Positions 16,724 through 24,704 of a DNA stretch of 32,956 bases are shown one piece after another. The first letter of the stretch is position 1; each line of letters begins with the position of its first letter. Under the pieces are notes generated by a model. It searched no databases, had not been told where the DNA came from, and saw only the letters and a list, made by a program, of their open reading frames with translations. The translations under genes were made by a program, and so were the position numbers. This stretch comes from an uncultured Prevotellaceae bacterium (GTDB lineage Bacteria; Bacteroidota; Bacteroidia; Bacteroidales; Bacteroidaceae), in the NCBI GenBank assembly GCA_947176655.1, contig CAMWRK010000002.1:1-32956 (forward strand). Reading direction: 5' to 3'.

Positions 16724-17539
16724 ATGCAGATAACCAGTACACAGAATCCGCGTATAAAAGCCCTGCTGCAGTTACAGCAGAAATCGTCGTACCGGCGCGA
16801 ACAACAGCTTTTCGTTGTCGAGGGACGGCGCGAACTTATGCACTGTCTTTCACGAGGCTACCGGGCGGAAACTATTTTCATCTGCCCCGACATTCTCAAA
16901 GCAGAAACGGAATATGACAGTCTCATGAAGGCTTTGCCATCATGCACTACGCTGGATGTCAGCCCCAATGTCTACGACCGCATAGCCTATCGTGGCGGCA
17001 CTGAAGGAGTTATGGCCGTGATGCACATGAAGGAACACGGGGCAGACATACTTCCGGCCATCGGAGCATCACTCTGCCATCCCCCACTGTACATAGTGCT
17101 GGAAGGCGTGGAGAAGCCAGGCAATCTCGGTGCCATACTGCGCAGTGCCGATGCCGCCGGAGCGGATGCCGTAATAGTGTGCGACCCTCTCACCGACCTT
17201 TACAACCCCAATCTCATACGGGCATCACTCGGCGGCATATTTTCCGTCCCTACCGTGGCATGTACAGGCACGGAGTGCATACGGTATCTGAAACAAAGCG
17301 GCATACGCATACTCACGGCACAATTGCAGGATTCGTCGCTCTACTACGATACAGACATGACGGTGCCTACTGCCATAGTCATGGGTACCGAGGCAACGGG
17401 ACTGACACAACAGTGGCGCGATGCAGCCGACGCACACATACGCATTCCCATGCTGGGCATACTTGATTCGCTGAACGTTTCCGTGTCGGCAGCCATACTG
17501 ATGTACGAGGCTGTACGCCAGAGGGAAAACAAGTTATGA
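16724..17539 (+). CDS. TrmH/SpoU-family (SPOUT) RNA 2'-O-methyltransferase, long form
   Basis: The 271-residue enzyme uses S-adenosylmethionine to methylate ribose in rRNA or tRNA. I start it at ATG 16724 (MQITSTQNPRIK), which matches the usual N-terminus; an earlier in-frame TTG at 16703 lies in the promoter. An N-terminal substrate-binding domain (FVVEGRRELMHCL, then a short helical part) precedes the SPOUT domain. Trefoil-knot motifs are visible: LEGVEKPGNLGAILRSADAA (motif 1, with the conserved N and R), VMGTEATGLTQQW (motif 2) and IPMLGILDSLNVSVSAAILM (motif 3). The target nucleotide is not readable. It converges on the PBP4-like gene across a 494-bp gap. Confidence 0.92.
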   Translation: MQITSTQNPRIKALLQLQQKSSYRREQQLFVVEGRRELMHCLSRGYRAETIFICPDILKAETEYDSLMKALPSCTTLDVSPNVYDRIAYRGGTEGVMAVMHMKEHGADILPAIGASLCHPPLYIVLEGVEKPGNLGAILRSADAAGADAVIVCDPLTDLYNPNLIRASLGGIFSVPTVACTGTECIRYLKQSGIRILTAQLQDSSLYYDTDMTVPTAIVMGTEATGLTQQWRDAADAHIRIPMLGILDSLNVSVSAAILMYEAVRQRENKL

Positions 17540-17599
17540 CAGACAGACTTCATCCATAATTCATAAATAATTCTCACTGCTTATTTATTGAAAAAATAT

Positions 17600-17607
17600 T
17601 ACATTTG
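17600..17607 (+). promoter_or_regulatory. Orphan promoter-like element TACATTTG
   Basis: Fits TAnnTTTG on the plus strand but no gene follows before the convergent gene at 18034. It could drive a small RNA across the hairpin region or be a chance match in AT-rich DNA. Confidence 0.25.
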
Positions 17608-17851
17608 CGTGGAGTAACTGACGGATTTTTATCAACAACATAAGTGCAAAAACACTCCTTGATTGTAAAGTAGAAGAAGATGTACAAGTCCATGTAGAAT
17701 TTCAAGGCTGAATATATTTACATTTATTCACATGTAACTTATTATATTATAATATTTTATCATACCACATAGACGTATTGTGCAGATACATAAAAGCATA
17801 ATATACGGTCTTGCTCATCGCGCCCGGTGTACCCCACCACTGAGACATCAC

Positions 17852-17917
17852 GGTCTTGGGGGCGAAAGACCGTGGTCTTGGAGGCCAAGCTCAATGGTCT
17901 TGGCCTCCAAGACCACG
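17852..17917 (+). repeat. Three tandem 22-nt repeats starting GGTCTTGG
   Basis: GGTCTTGG occurs at 17852, 17874 and 17896, exactly 22 nt apart. A fourth partial copy (GGTCTTG) lies at 17807. Each unit tends to carry the dyad GGTCTTGG...CCAAGACC, complete only in the third (17896-17914, 3-nt loop). Confidence 0.8.
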
Positions 17918-17919
17918 GT
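17869..17919. repeat. Perfect 21-bp inverted repeat (strong hairpin)
   Basis: 17869-17889 pairs without mismatch with 17899-17919 across a 9-nt loop. Two alternative stems compete: 17849-17857 with 17866-17874 (9 bp), and 17895-17903 with 17907-17915 (9 bp, 3-nt loop). It lies 115 bp from the end of the PBP4-like gene and 330 bp from the end of the methyltransferase gene, with no T-run, so it is not an ordinary terminator. Confidence 0.88.
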
Positions 17920-18033
17920 GTCTGTATCCCGACATCAAGAGAACATGTCCCTGAGACCTGGAAGAGGCCAGTCCGGTGACAGATAAATGGTCAACTGAGG
18001 AATTGAAATATAATGACAAAAGACAGCAAGTCA

Positions 18034-19065
18034 TCACCGTTCTGTCAGTGCCACACACACGCGATCCTGAAAAGCACGTCCCATGGCTCCGCTCTCTATA
18101 CCCTGATTGATGATGCAGAATGAAATGACATGTCCGTTCCCGCCGTTGGCATAACCGCTGAGAGATGATACGCCCGTTACAGTACCAGTCTTGGCAAAAA
18201 TATTATTGCAGGCACATGTGCCAATAAAACGCTTCTTCAGGGTACCGTCCACACCGCCTATGGGAAGAGACGGAAACAGCAGGGAGCGTGTCTCCTCGCG
18301 GCTCCAGGCATAGACAAGAAGTGCGTTGAGCATCTGCGGCGTGATGTAGTTGTAAAGCGACAGTCCGCTGCCGTCGGCTATCCTGTAACCGCTGCCTTTA
18401 GGAATACCGGCACGGCACAGCACACTTTCTATGGATGAGACAACCGAAAGCAGGCTGCCCGGCTTTCCGCCACCGGATGCTGAAAGCTGCCAGAAAAGGC
18501 TCTCTGCCATCTTGTTGTCGCTGTCCTTCATCATCAGAGCCAGTACATCGGTTATGCCCATGCGACGGCGGGCAGAATATGGCATCTGCGACGTGATGTC
18601 GTCGTCCCAACACCATCCCTCTCCGGCCTTCTCTATGCGGGGAACATAACTGTATCCGCAACCAAGGAGTTCTATGGCCGCTATCGCAGTGACAAGCTTC
18701 TGACAGGAAGCCGGCCTCATGCGTTGTTCACCGTTTACGGTGAACAGGTATCTGCCGTCGGTAATGTCGTACAACACCATGCCGAGCTGGCTGTTTCTAA
18801 ACATGGGGTCGTTGCACAATTCCGTGAGACGCAACTGAAGGCGGCCTTCCCAGGTATCGGTGGAATACATCGGAGAAGTGCTGAAATTGCGGCAGCCCTG
18901 GCGGAGCATTCCGAGAATCATCAAGTCTTCGTTGCTGACCGCATTGCCTATTTTCTTTTCTACAATAACGGTTCTGACCTCTGGTTGAGGTACAACAGCA
19001 TTACGGTGGGACGAACATGAAAATAATATAGCCGCGGCTATTATACCGAATAAAATCTTCTTCAT
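18034..19065 (-). CDS. Compact PBP4/DacB-like D-Ala-D-Ala carboxypeptidase lipoprotein
   Basis: The 343-residue protein belongs to peptidase family S13, which trims or cleaves peptidoglycan cross-links in the periplasm. I place the start at 19065 (MKKILFGIIAAAILFSC), which gives a lipoprotein signal with Cys17; the frame continues upstream but without protein-like features and through the promoter. Active-site motifs are Ser120-Cys-Gln-Lys123 (SxxK), Ser182-Asp-Asn184 (SxN) and Lys292-Thr-Gly294 (KTG). The SxxK-to-SxN distance is only 62 residues, whereas E. coli PBP4 has about 240 because of inserted domains II and III, so this is a stripped-down form. It is divergent from nadB and has its own promoter element very close to the start. 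Confidence 0.85.
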   Translation of the reverse strand: MKKILFGIIAAAILFSCSSHRNAVVPQPEVRTVIVEKKIGNAVSNEDLMILGMLRQGCRNFSTSPMYSTDTWEGRLQLRLTELCNDPMFRNSQLGMVLYDITDGRYLFTVNGEQRMRPASCQKLVTAIAAIELLGCGYSYVPRIEKAGEGWCWDDDITSQMPYSARRRMGITDVLALMMKDSDNKMAESLFWQLSASGGGKPGSLLSVVSSIESVLCRAGIPKGSGYRIADGSGLSLYNYITPQMLNALLVYAWSREETRSLLFPSLPIGGVDGTLKKRFIGTCACNNIFAKTGTVTGVSSLSGYANGGNGHVISFCIINQGIESGAMGRAFQDRVCVALTER

Positions 19066-19073
19066 AACAGATA

Positions 19074-19081
19074 CAAATATA
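19074..19081 (-). promoter_or_regulatory. Promoter -7 element (TATATTTG) for the PBP4-like gene
   Basis: The minus strand TATATTTG ends 8 bp before the ATG at 19065, so the transcript would have almost no leader. This supports 19065 over any upstream start. Confidence 0.5.
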
Positions 19082-19178
19082 CGCTTTTTACTGATATATG
19101 CAGACATGCATGCAGCATTTATAAATAAATTGACATGGAAATCGCGGGCGCGTGCTTGCGTGTGCGAACTTATTTTCA

Positions 19179-19186
19179 TATCTTTG
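19179..19186 (+). promoter_or_regulatory. Promoter (-33 TTG, -7 TATCTTTG) for the nadB unit
   Basis: TATCTTTG at 19179-19186 fits TAnnTTTG, with TTG at 19156-19158 and a 20-bp gap. The leader to the ATG at 19269 would be about 75 nt. Confidence 0.6.
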
Positions 19187-19268
19187 TGCAAATTAACGGA
19201 TACTGAATTCCGCGCACACCCAAGTATCAGGCGGACACAGGATTCACGACCAAGCAAAGAAAAAGAAA

Positions 19269-20855
19269 ATGATCAGGAAATTCGATTTTCTCATTATCGG
19301 AGGCGGCGTGGCAGGAATGAGCTACGCATTGAAAGTGAGCCAGAATGGTAAGGGTAACGTGGCTCTTGTTTGTAAGACAACACTGGGTGAGTCCAATACA
19401 TCGAAAGCACAGGGCGGAATAGCTTCCGTGACTGACACTACGGTGGACGATTTTGAAAAACATATCCGCGACACTATGATAGCCGGCGACTACATATCTG
19501 ATCCGGCTGCCGTAGAACAGGTTGTCAAAGGAGGCCCCTCGGGAATAAAGGATCTGCTTAAATGGGGAGTTAACTTTGACAGAAATGAAAACGGAGACTT
19601 CGACCTGCACAGAGAGGGAGGACATTCGGAATTCCGCATACTTCACCATGCCGACGACACGGGATATGAAATACAGCGCGGCCTGATGGAGGCTGTAAGG
19701 AACACCCCTAACATAACAGTGCTTGAAAACCACGTTGCCGTAGAGATAATAACGCAGCACCACATGGGCATACGTGTGACAAGACGCACACCGGACATAG
19801 AATGTTTCGGGGCATACATACTGAATACCGGAACAGGCAAGGTAGACACTTATCTGTCCAGAATAACAATGATAGCCACAGGAGGAACAGGTGCCGTATA
19901 CTCGTCCACTACAAACCCTAACATAGCAACCGGCGACGGAATAGCCATGGTGTACCGCGCCAAGGGTAAGGTGCGCGACATGGAGTTCGTGCAGTTCCAT
20001 CCAACGGCACTATACAATCCACAGGAAAAGCACCCGGCATATCTGATAACGGAAGCCATGCGCGGATACGGCGGTATACTGAGACTGCCTGACGGTACGG
20101 AGTTTATGCAAAAATACGACGAACGTCTTAGTCTGGCGCCGCGTGACATAGTGGCCCGTGCCATTGACAACGAGATGAAGATACACGGTCTGGAGCATGT
20201 ATGCCTGGATGTTACTCATAAGAATCCGGAGGAAACGAAGAAGCATTTCCCTAACATATACGCAAAATGTCTTTCCATAGGCATAGACATAACGAAGGAA
20301 TACATACCTGTGTCTCCATGTGCCCACTACATGTGCGGAGGTATAAAGGTAGATCTTGACGGACAGAGCAGCATACACCGTCTGTATGCCGTGGGAGAAT
20401 GTTCATGCACCGGCCTGCACGGCGGCAACCGTCTGGCAAGCAACTCCCTGATAGAAGCTGTAGTGTATGCCGATGCGGCGGCACGCCATTCCATAGAAAA
20501 CATAGACCGTTACACCTTTAACGACAGTATACCGGAATGGAACGACGAGGGCACAATGACCAACGAAGAGAAAGTGCTCATAGCGCAGGACATGAAAGAG
20601 GTGAACCAGATAATGTCGACATACGTGGGCATAGTGCGCAGCGACCTAAGACTTCATCGCGCCTGGGAACGGCTTGACCTGCTCTACGAGGAGACGGAAC
20701 ATCTGTTCAAGAGAGTGAAGCCTACAAAAGACATCTGCGAACTCAGAAACATGATAAACGTAGGTTATCTCATTACGCGTCAGGCACTGGAGAGAAAGGA
20801 AAGTCGCGGACTGCACTATACTATAGACTATCCGAAGCACGCCTACGATAAATGA
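19269..20855 (+). CDS. nadB: L-aspartate oxidase
   Basis: The 528-residue flavoenzyme oxidises L-aspartate to iminoaspartate, the first step of bacterial de novo NAD synthesis; NadA then makes quinolinate. The FAD-binding dinucleotide fold is at the N-terminus (FLIIGGGVAGMSYAL). Further family motifs: SNTSKAQGGIA, HHADDTGYEIQRGL, TGGTGAVYSSTTNP, EFVQFHPTAL, the catalytic region EAMRGYGGIL, PCAHYMCGGIKVD, and the second FAD site GECSCTGLHGGNRLASNSL. The helical C-terminal domain is complete. The length is typical of NadB rather than SdhA/FrdA. Its TGA overlaps the trkH start (ATGA at 20852-20855), implying cotranscription. nadA is present 3.8 kb downstream. Confidence 0.95.
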   Translation: MIRKFDFLIIGGGVAGMSYALKVSQNGKGNVALVCKTTLGESNTSKAQGGIASVTDTTVDDFEKHIRDTMIAGDYISDPAAVEQVVKGGPSGIKDLLKWGVNFDRNENGDFDLHREGGHSEFRILHHADDTGYEIQRGLMEAVRNTPNITVLENHVAVEIITQHHMGIRVTRRTPDIECFGAYILNTGTGKVDTYLSRITMIATGGTGAVYSSTTNPNIATGDGIAMVYRAKGKVRDMEFVQFHPTALYNPQEKHPAYLITEAMRGYGGILRLPDGTEFMQKYDERLSLAPRDIVARAIDNEMKIHGLEHVCLDVTHKNPEETKKHFPNIYAKCLSIGIDITKEYIPVSPCAHYMCGGIKVDLDGQSSIHRLYAVGECSCTGLHGGNRLASNSLIEAVVYADAAARHSIENIDRYTFNDSIPEWNDEGTMTNEEKVLIAQDMKEVNQIMSTYVGIVRSDLRLHRAWERLDLLYEETEHLFKRVKPTKDICELRNMINVGYLITRQALERKESRGLHYTIDYPKHAYDK

Positions 20856-22339
20856 AGAAGAGAACATTCGGCATACTGCTGCAACTGGAATCCGTCTTTC
20901 TTGTTCTTACATCGGCTGTAAGCCTGTTTTTCAAGGAAAAAGATTGGATGGTTTTTATGCTGTGTGCCGTTTTTAGTTTCTCTGTAGGTGCCGCATGTAT
21001 ATCAGTAAGCAAATGGCAGAAGAGACACAGGGACACTGACAGTGACAAGTACTTTTCGCGTGCAGACAGCTTTATGGTAGTGGCACTGACATGGGTGTTA
21101 TTCTCCATAATAGGAATGATTCCGTTCATACGTATAACAGGAATGGACATAACGGACGCATTCTTCGAGACAATGTCTGGATTCACCACTACAGGAGCAT
21201 CAATAATAGACGATGTGGACGGACTGAGTCACGGACTGAAGTTCTGGCGATCCATAATACAATGGATGGGAGGGCTTGGAATAGTGGTATTCACATTTGC
21301 TCTTGTTCCTACGGGAGAGATGCGTAACAATAACATTTTCTCTGCCGAAGCTACAGGAATAAGCCTGGACAAGTTCAGTCCGAAGATAGGCTCCACAGCC
21401 AGAAGACTGCTTGTCATCTATCTTATTCTTACAATAATATGCGCCGCCTCTTATTATATAGGTCCCATGAGTGCATTCGACTCGGTATGTCACGCACTGA
21501 CAACAACGGCAACAGGAGGATTCTCCACACACACAGCAAGTATGGCTCATTTTCAATCACCATATATAGAATACGTATGTTCTGTGTTTATGATTTTGTC
21601 AAGCCTTAATTTTGCCATGTACTATTATGCCGTAGTCAAACGGTGGGACATAATACGCAATAATGAGGAAATCAATATTTTCTTCAAGATTGTATTTACG
21701 GCCATCATAGTATTCATGCTGCTTTTCAATTTTGCTTCCTTTACGACAGAAAACATAAACAAACTGCCGTCAGGTGCGGAAGAACAGTTCAGGTCTGCAC
21801 TGTTTCATGTATCAACCATAATAAGCAGTACCGGATTCGCTGCAACGAAGTTCGATTATGTATCATGGGGTGAAATATTTATCATGCCTACAATAATCCT
21901 GATGATTATAGGTTCGTGTGCAGGAAGTACCTCCGGAGGTATAAAAGTGGTGCGGTTCATAGTTCTTTTCAAGGCCATACGTAACGAGTTTTTCAAACAA
22001 CTGCATCCGAGAGCCGTTGTCAGCGTATGTCTTGGCGGACGTGTAATAAACGATGACAGAGTGAAAAGAACACTCTGTTTCATCATCATATATGTAGGTA
22101 TGGTAATAACAGGAATAACTGTAATGACAGGATTTGGAATGGACTATGTTACAGGGTTCGGCAGCACAGTGTCGGCACTGAGCAACATAGGGCCAGGAGC
22201 AGGAATGACGGGCCCGTCAAACAACTATGCCGACATACATCCGGTGATAAAGTGGCTGATGAGTTTCTACATGCTAACTGGACGTCTGGAAATATATACT
22301 GTACTTTCTTTGTTCATGCCAAGTTTCTATAACAAATAA
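20852..22339 (+). CDS. trkH: TrkH-family potassium uptake membrane protein
   Basis: The 495-residue inner-membrane channel-like subunit for K+ uptake works with a TrkA-type gating protein, which is not in this window. The four pore-loop repeats are visible: MSGFTTTGASI, TTTATGGFSTH, IISSTGFAATKF and LSNIGPGAGM, each with the selectivity-filter glycine. The loop with GSCAGSTSGGIKVVRF is also characteristic. About ten to twelve hydrophobic segments. Start ATG 20852 overlaps the nadB stop, giving probable translational coupling; the functional link between NAD synthesis and K+ transport is not obvious, although TrkA proteins bind NAD(H). It is followed 15 bp later by the radical SAM gene. Confidence 0.93.
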   Translation: MKKRTFGILLQLESVFLVLTSAVSLFFKEKDWMVFMLCAVFSFSVGAACISVSKWQKRHRDTDSDKYFSRADSFMVVALTWVLFSIIGMIPFIRITGMDITDAFFETMSGFTTTGASIIDDVDGLSHGLKFWRSIIQWMGGLGIVVFTFALVPTGEMRNNNIFSAEATGISLDKFSPKIGSTARRLLVIYLILTIICAASYYIGPMSAFDSVCHALTTTATGGFSTHTASMAHFQSPYIEYVCSVFMILSSLNFAMYYYAVVKRWDIIRNNEEINIFFKIVFTAIIVFMLLFNFASFTTENINKLPSGAEEQFRSALFHVSTIISSTGFAATKFDYVSWGEIFIMPTIILMIIGSCAGSTSGGIKVVRFIVLFKAIRNEFFKQLHPRAVVSVCLGGRVINDDRVKRTLCFIIIYVGMVITGITVMTGFGMDYVTGFGSTVSALSNIGPGAGMTGPSNNYADIHPVIKWLMSFYMLTGRLEIYTVLSLFMPSFYNK

Positions 22340-22354
22340 ACAGATAAACAAATC

Positions 22355-23143
22355 ATGGCTATAATATATCCTTCACCTGTATTCGGTCCGGTAAAAAGCA
22401 GAAGATTAGGAGTGTCGTTAGGCATAAATCTGATGCCTGGTGACGGCAAGTGCTGTTCGTTCGACTGTGTGTACTGCGAATGCGGGCTTAACGGCGACCA
22501 CAGACCAAAACAAAAGATGCCGTCAGCTAATGAAGTGAACCGTGGTCTTGAAAAGAAACTTAAAGAAATGAAAGAACGCAAGGAAATGCTTGATGTACTC
22601 ACCTTTTCAGGAAACGGTGAACCTACAATACATCCGCAGTTCGGAGAGATAGTGGACATGGTGCTGTCTCTGCGTGACATATACTATCCTAACGCAAAAG
22701 TTTCTGTCATTTCCAACAGTACACAGGTTCACAGGGACGAAGTGAGAAATGCACTGATGAAAGTGGACAACCCTCTTATGAAACTTGACACTGTATCGGA
22801 GAAATACATAAAAATTGTAGATCGTCCTACAGGAAAATATGATGTAAACGATATAATAGAGAATATTGCACGCATGAACGGGCATGCAATAGTTCAGACC
22901 ATGTTTATGAGAGGTTGCATAAAGGACGAAAAAGGAAACATGGTGTCAGTAGACAATTGCGGAAACGAATATATAGAATCTTACATAAAGGCACTGGAAA
23001 AAATAAAACCAAGACAGGTGATGATTTACACTCTCGACAGGGAATGGCCGGTGCAGGGACTGGAAAAAGCTGATAGTGAGACAATGGACGCAATAGCGGA
23101 AAAAATACGTATGGCAGGCTTCTATACAAGTGTAAGCTACTGA
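22355..23143 (+). CDS. Radical SAM protein (COG0731-like)
   Basis: The 262-residue enzyme carries the radical SAM 4Fe-4S motif CxxxCxxC as Cys34-SFD-Cys38-VY-Cys41, with an extra Cys33. The GE motif appears in FSGNGEPTIHPQF. The N-terminal IYPSPVFGPVKSRRLGVSLG is typical of the small COG0731 group related to wyosine-synthesis enzymes, whose bacterial function is unknown. There is no C-terminal extra cluster or SPASM domain. It lies 15 bp after trkH, so it belongs to the nadB-trkH unit. Substrate cannot be inferred. Confidence 0.88.
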   Translation: MAIIYPSPVFGPVKSRRLGVSLGINLMPGDGKCCSFDCVYCECGLNGDHRPKQKMPSANEVNRGLEKKLKEMKERKEMLDVLTFSGNGEPTIHPQFGEIVDMVLSLRDIYYPNAKVSVISNSTQVHRDEVRNALMKVDNPLMKLDTVSEKYIKIVDRPTGKYDVNDIIENIARMNGHAIVQTMFMRGCIKDEKGNMVSVDNCGNEYIESYIKALEKIKPRQVMIYTLDREWPVQGLEKADSETMDAIAEKIRMAGFYTSVSY

Positions 23144-23178
23144 ATATACTCACATATCTCCATTATAATAAAAAAATG

Positions 23179-23203
23179 GAACGGTAATATTTGTTTTGCC
23201 GTT
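23179..23203 (+). terminator. Weak hairpin after the radical SAM gene
   Basis: The arm AACGGTAA pairs with TTGCCGTT with one G-U wobble, loop about 9 nt. It sits between the radical SAM stop and the DUF4294 start. Possible terminator or attenuator; low stability. Confidence 0.25.
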
Positions 23204-23209
23204 AATTAA

Positions 23210-23869
23210 ATGTACATAAGATATATCATAACGATGATGCTTGCCATGTTCTGTTGCATTGCCAGTGCACAGGACACAACGGATATTACATGCATGTCGG
23301 AAGATATGTTCGAGATAAATACTCTGCCTACAGAGTATAAAATAAAGTTACAGATATACAGGTATAAGAAAATGTATGTATATGAAGGAGATACTATGTT
23401 TCAGTATCTTTTGCCTGAATTGCCTGTATATGCACCAATTAAATTCAAAAGCCGCAGACAGCGGGAAAAGTACGACCGTCTTGTGTACAACGTAAAGAAA
23501 GTTCTGCCTCTGGCACAGCAGGCAAACGCGCTTATAAAGGAAACTTACGAAACACTGGAAATGCTGCCAGACAAGAAAAGCAAGGACGCACACATAAAAG
23601 CTGTGGAAAAAGATGTGAAGAAGCAGTTTACACCTATGATGAGACAACTCACATATTCGCAAGGAAAACTGCTGATTAAACTGATAGACAGAGAATGCAA
23701 CCAGACATCATACGAAATAGTAAAAGCTTTTCTCGGACCGGCAAAAGCTACTTTCTATCAGATTTTCGCATGGACATTCCGTGCTTCGTTGAAAAAAGAA
23801 TATGACCCTGAAAATGACGATAAGATGATAGAGAGGGTGGTGGTTCAGGTGGAAGCCGGCGTATTGTGA
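23210..23869 (+). CDS. DUF4294-family exported protein
   Basis: The 219-residue product has a signal peptide (MYIRYIITMMLAMFCCIASAQ); ATG 23237 or 23240-type internal starts are less likely because they would shorten the hydrophobic region. The body matches the Bacteroidetes DUF4294 family: LPELPVYAPIKFKSRRQREKYDRLVYNVKKVLP is its hallmark start, split here as LPELPVYAP and KYDRLVYNVKKVLP, followed by a long helical, charged stretch and RECNQTSYEIVKAFLG. No catalytic motif is known to me for this family. It is a conserved periplasmic or outer-membrane-associated protein of unknown role, usually beside housekeeping genes, as here. Confidence 0.8.
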   Translation: MYIRYIITMMLAMFCCIASAQDTTDITCMSEDMFEINTLPTEYKIKLQIYRYKKMYVYEGDTMFQYLLPELPVYAPIKFKSRRQREKYDRLVYNVKKVLPLAQQANALIKETYETLEMLPDKKSKDAHIKAVEKDVKKQFTPMMRQLTYSQGKLLIKLIDRECNQTSYEIVKAFLGPAKATFYQIFAWTFRASLKKEYDPENDDKMIERVVVQVEAGVL

Positions 23870-23918
23870 TTACATACAAAACACAAATACTAAATAAAAA
23901 GCATCATTATAATAATAA

Positions 23919-24458
23919 ATGAGAAAACTTAAGGTTACGGAAATGGGACGCATAAGTCCGCAAGAATTTCAGAAAGCACGTAAGACACCGATAGTAGTAG
24001 TTCTGGATTACGTAAGAAGTCTGTACAATGTAGGCAGCGTGTTCAGAACAGCCGATGCCATGCGCCTCGAAGGAATATATCTGTGCGGAATAACAGCCAC
24101 TCCTCCTAACATAGAAATACATAAAACTGCGCTCGGTGCTGAAGATACTGTATCGTGGCAATACTTCTGCAATACCGAAGATGCTGTTGCGTCGCTCAAA
24201 AATGAAGGATACACTATAATGGCAGTGGAACAATGTGAAGGAAGTACCATGCTTAATGAATTCAGACCGGACAGTGACAAAAAGTATGCCATTATACTTG
24301 GAAATGAAGTGAAAGGAGTACAGCAGCACATAGTGGATATGGCTGACGGATGTATTGAAATACCGCAGTTCGGAACCAAACACAGCATGAATGTTTCTGT
24401 TACGGCAGGCATTATAATATGGGATATGATGCAGAAAAGTTATCTACATTTATGTTGA
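23919..24458 (+). CDS. TrmH-family (SPOUT) RNA 2'-O-methyltransferase, short form
   Basis: The 179-residue enzyme consists of just the SPOUT domain. Motif 1 is VLDYVRSLYNVGSVFRTADAM with conserved Asn and Arg (given as RSLYNVGSVFRTADA), motif 2 is IILGNEVKGVQQ, and motif 3 is CIEIPQFGTKHSMNVSVTAG. It lacks the N-terminal L30e-like extension of the other SPOUT enzyme in this window (16724-17539), so the two probably modify different RNAs. It comes 49 bp after the DUF4294 gene on the same strand. The C-terminal end overlaps the first DnaA-box-like 9-mer. The likely target is a tRNA or rRNA ribose; position unknown. Confidence 0.9.
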   Translation: MRKLKVTEMGRISPQEFQKARKTPIVVVLDYVRSLYNVGSVFRTADAMRLEGIYLCGITATPPNIEIHKTALGAEDTVSWQYFCNTEDAVASLKNEGYTIMAVEQCEGSTMLNEFRPDSDKKYAIILGNEVKGVQQHIVDMADGCIEIPQFGTKHSMNVSVTAGIIIWDMMQKSYLHLC

Positions 24459-24661
24459 TAACCTTGATGAAAAAACATGTATAACAAATATTCCAATGAA
24501 GATAAAATTTAAAATATTTTCTTTTCAACATAGTAGAATACACTATAAACATGGTTATAGATAACAGTATCAACATTACAAAAATAATATATAAAACATA
24601 CATAATCAATATCTTTAGTATTAAGTAAAGCAAAGTTATCTACATTATCAACACAGTATTA
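24440..24661. promoter_or_regulatory. AT-rich gap with four DnaA-box-like 9-mers
   Basis: TTATCTACA occurs at 24440-24448 and 24636-24644. TTATCAACA occurs at 24645-24653, directly abutting the second, and in reverse at 24453-24461. Each differs from the consensus DnaA box TTATCCACA at one base. The 246 bp between the methyltransferase gene and nadA are strikingly AT-rich and hold no gene. They presumably also carry the nadA promoter; TATCTTTA near 24610 is one base off TAnnTTTG. Confidence 0.35.
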
Positions 24662-24704
24662 TTATCATCATTCATTTATAAAAAATAAATAAACAAAAAT
24701 AATA

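Larger units (their letters stand above)
17540..18033. other. 494-bp gene-free gap between convergent genes
   Basis: No credible gene was found. The left half (about 17560-17770) is very AT-rich and contains a TACATTTG promoter-like element at 17600. The right half is GC-rich and holds the palindromic repeat cluster at 17849-17919. A 68-codon frame from 17780 reads through the hairpin and has no protein-like features. Confidence 0.8.

Noticed and set aside
17852..17917. CRISPR array
   Set aside because: The 22-nt units are contiguous with no spacers and no cas genes are nearby.
17869..17919. Ordinary intrinsic terminator for the convergent genes
   Set aside because: It is 330 and 115 bp from the stop codons, lacks T-runs, and has a repeat structure terminators do not need.
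17780..17986. Possible 68-residue protein in the convergent gap
   Set aside because: Reads through the perfect hairpin and repeats; Arg/Pro/Ser-rich with no start context or family resemblance.
19066..19257. N-terminal extension of the PBP4-like protein
   Set aside because: It contains the promoter element and would bury the lipoprotein signal at residue 65 onward.
19227..20000. 257-codon minus-strand frame opposite nadB
   Set aside because: nadB is unmistakable on the plus strand and its promoter lies inside this frame.
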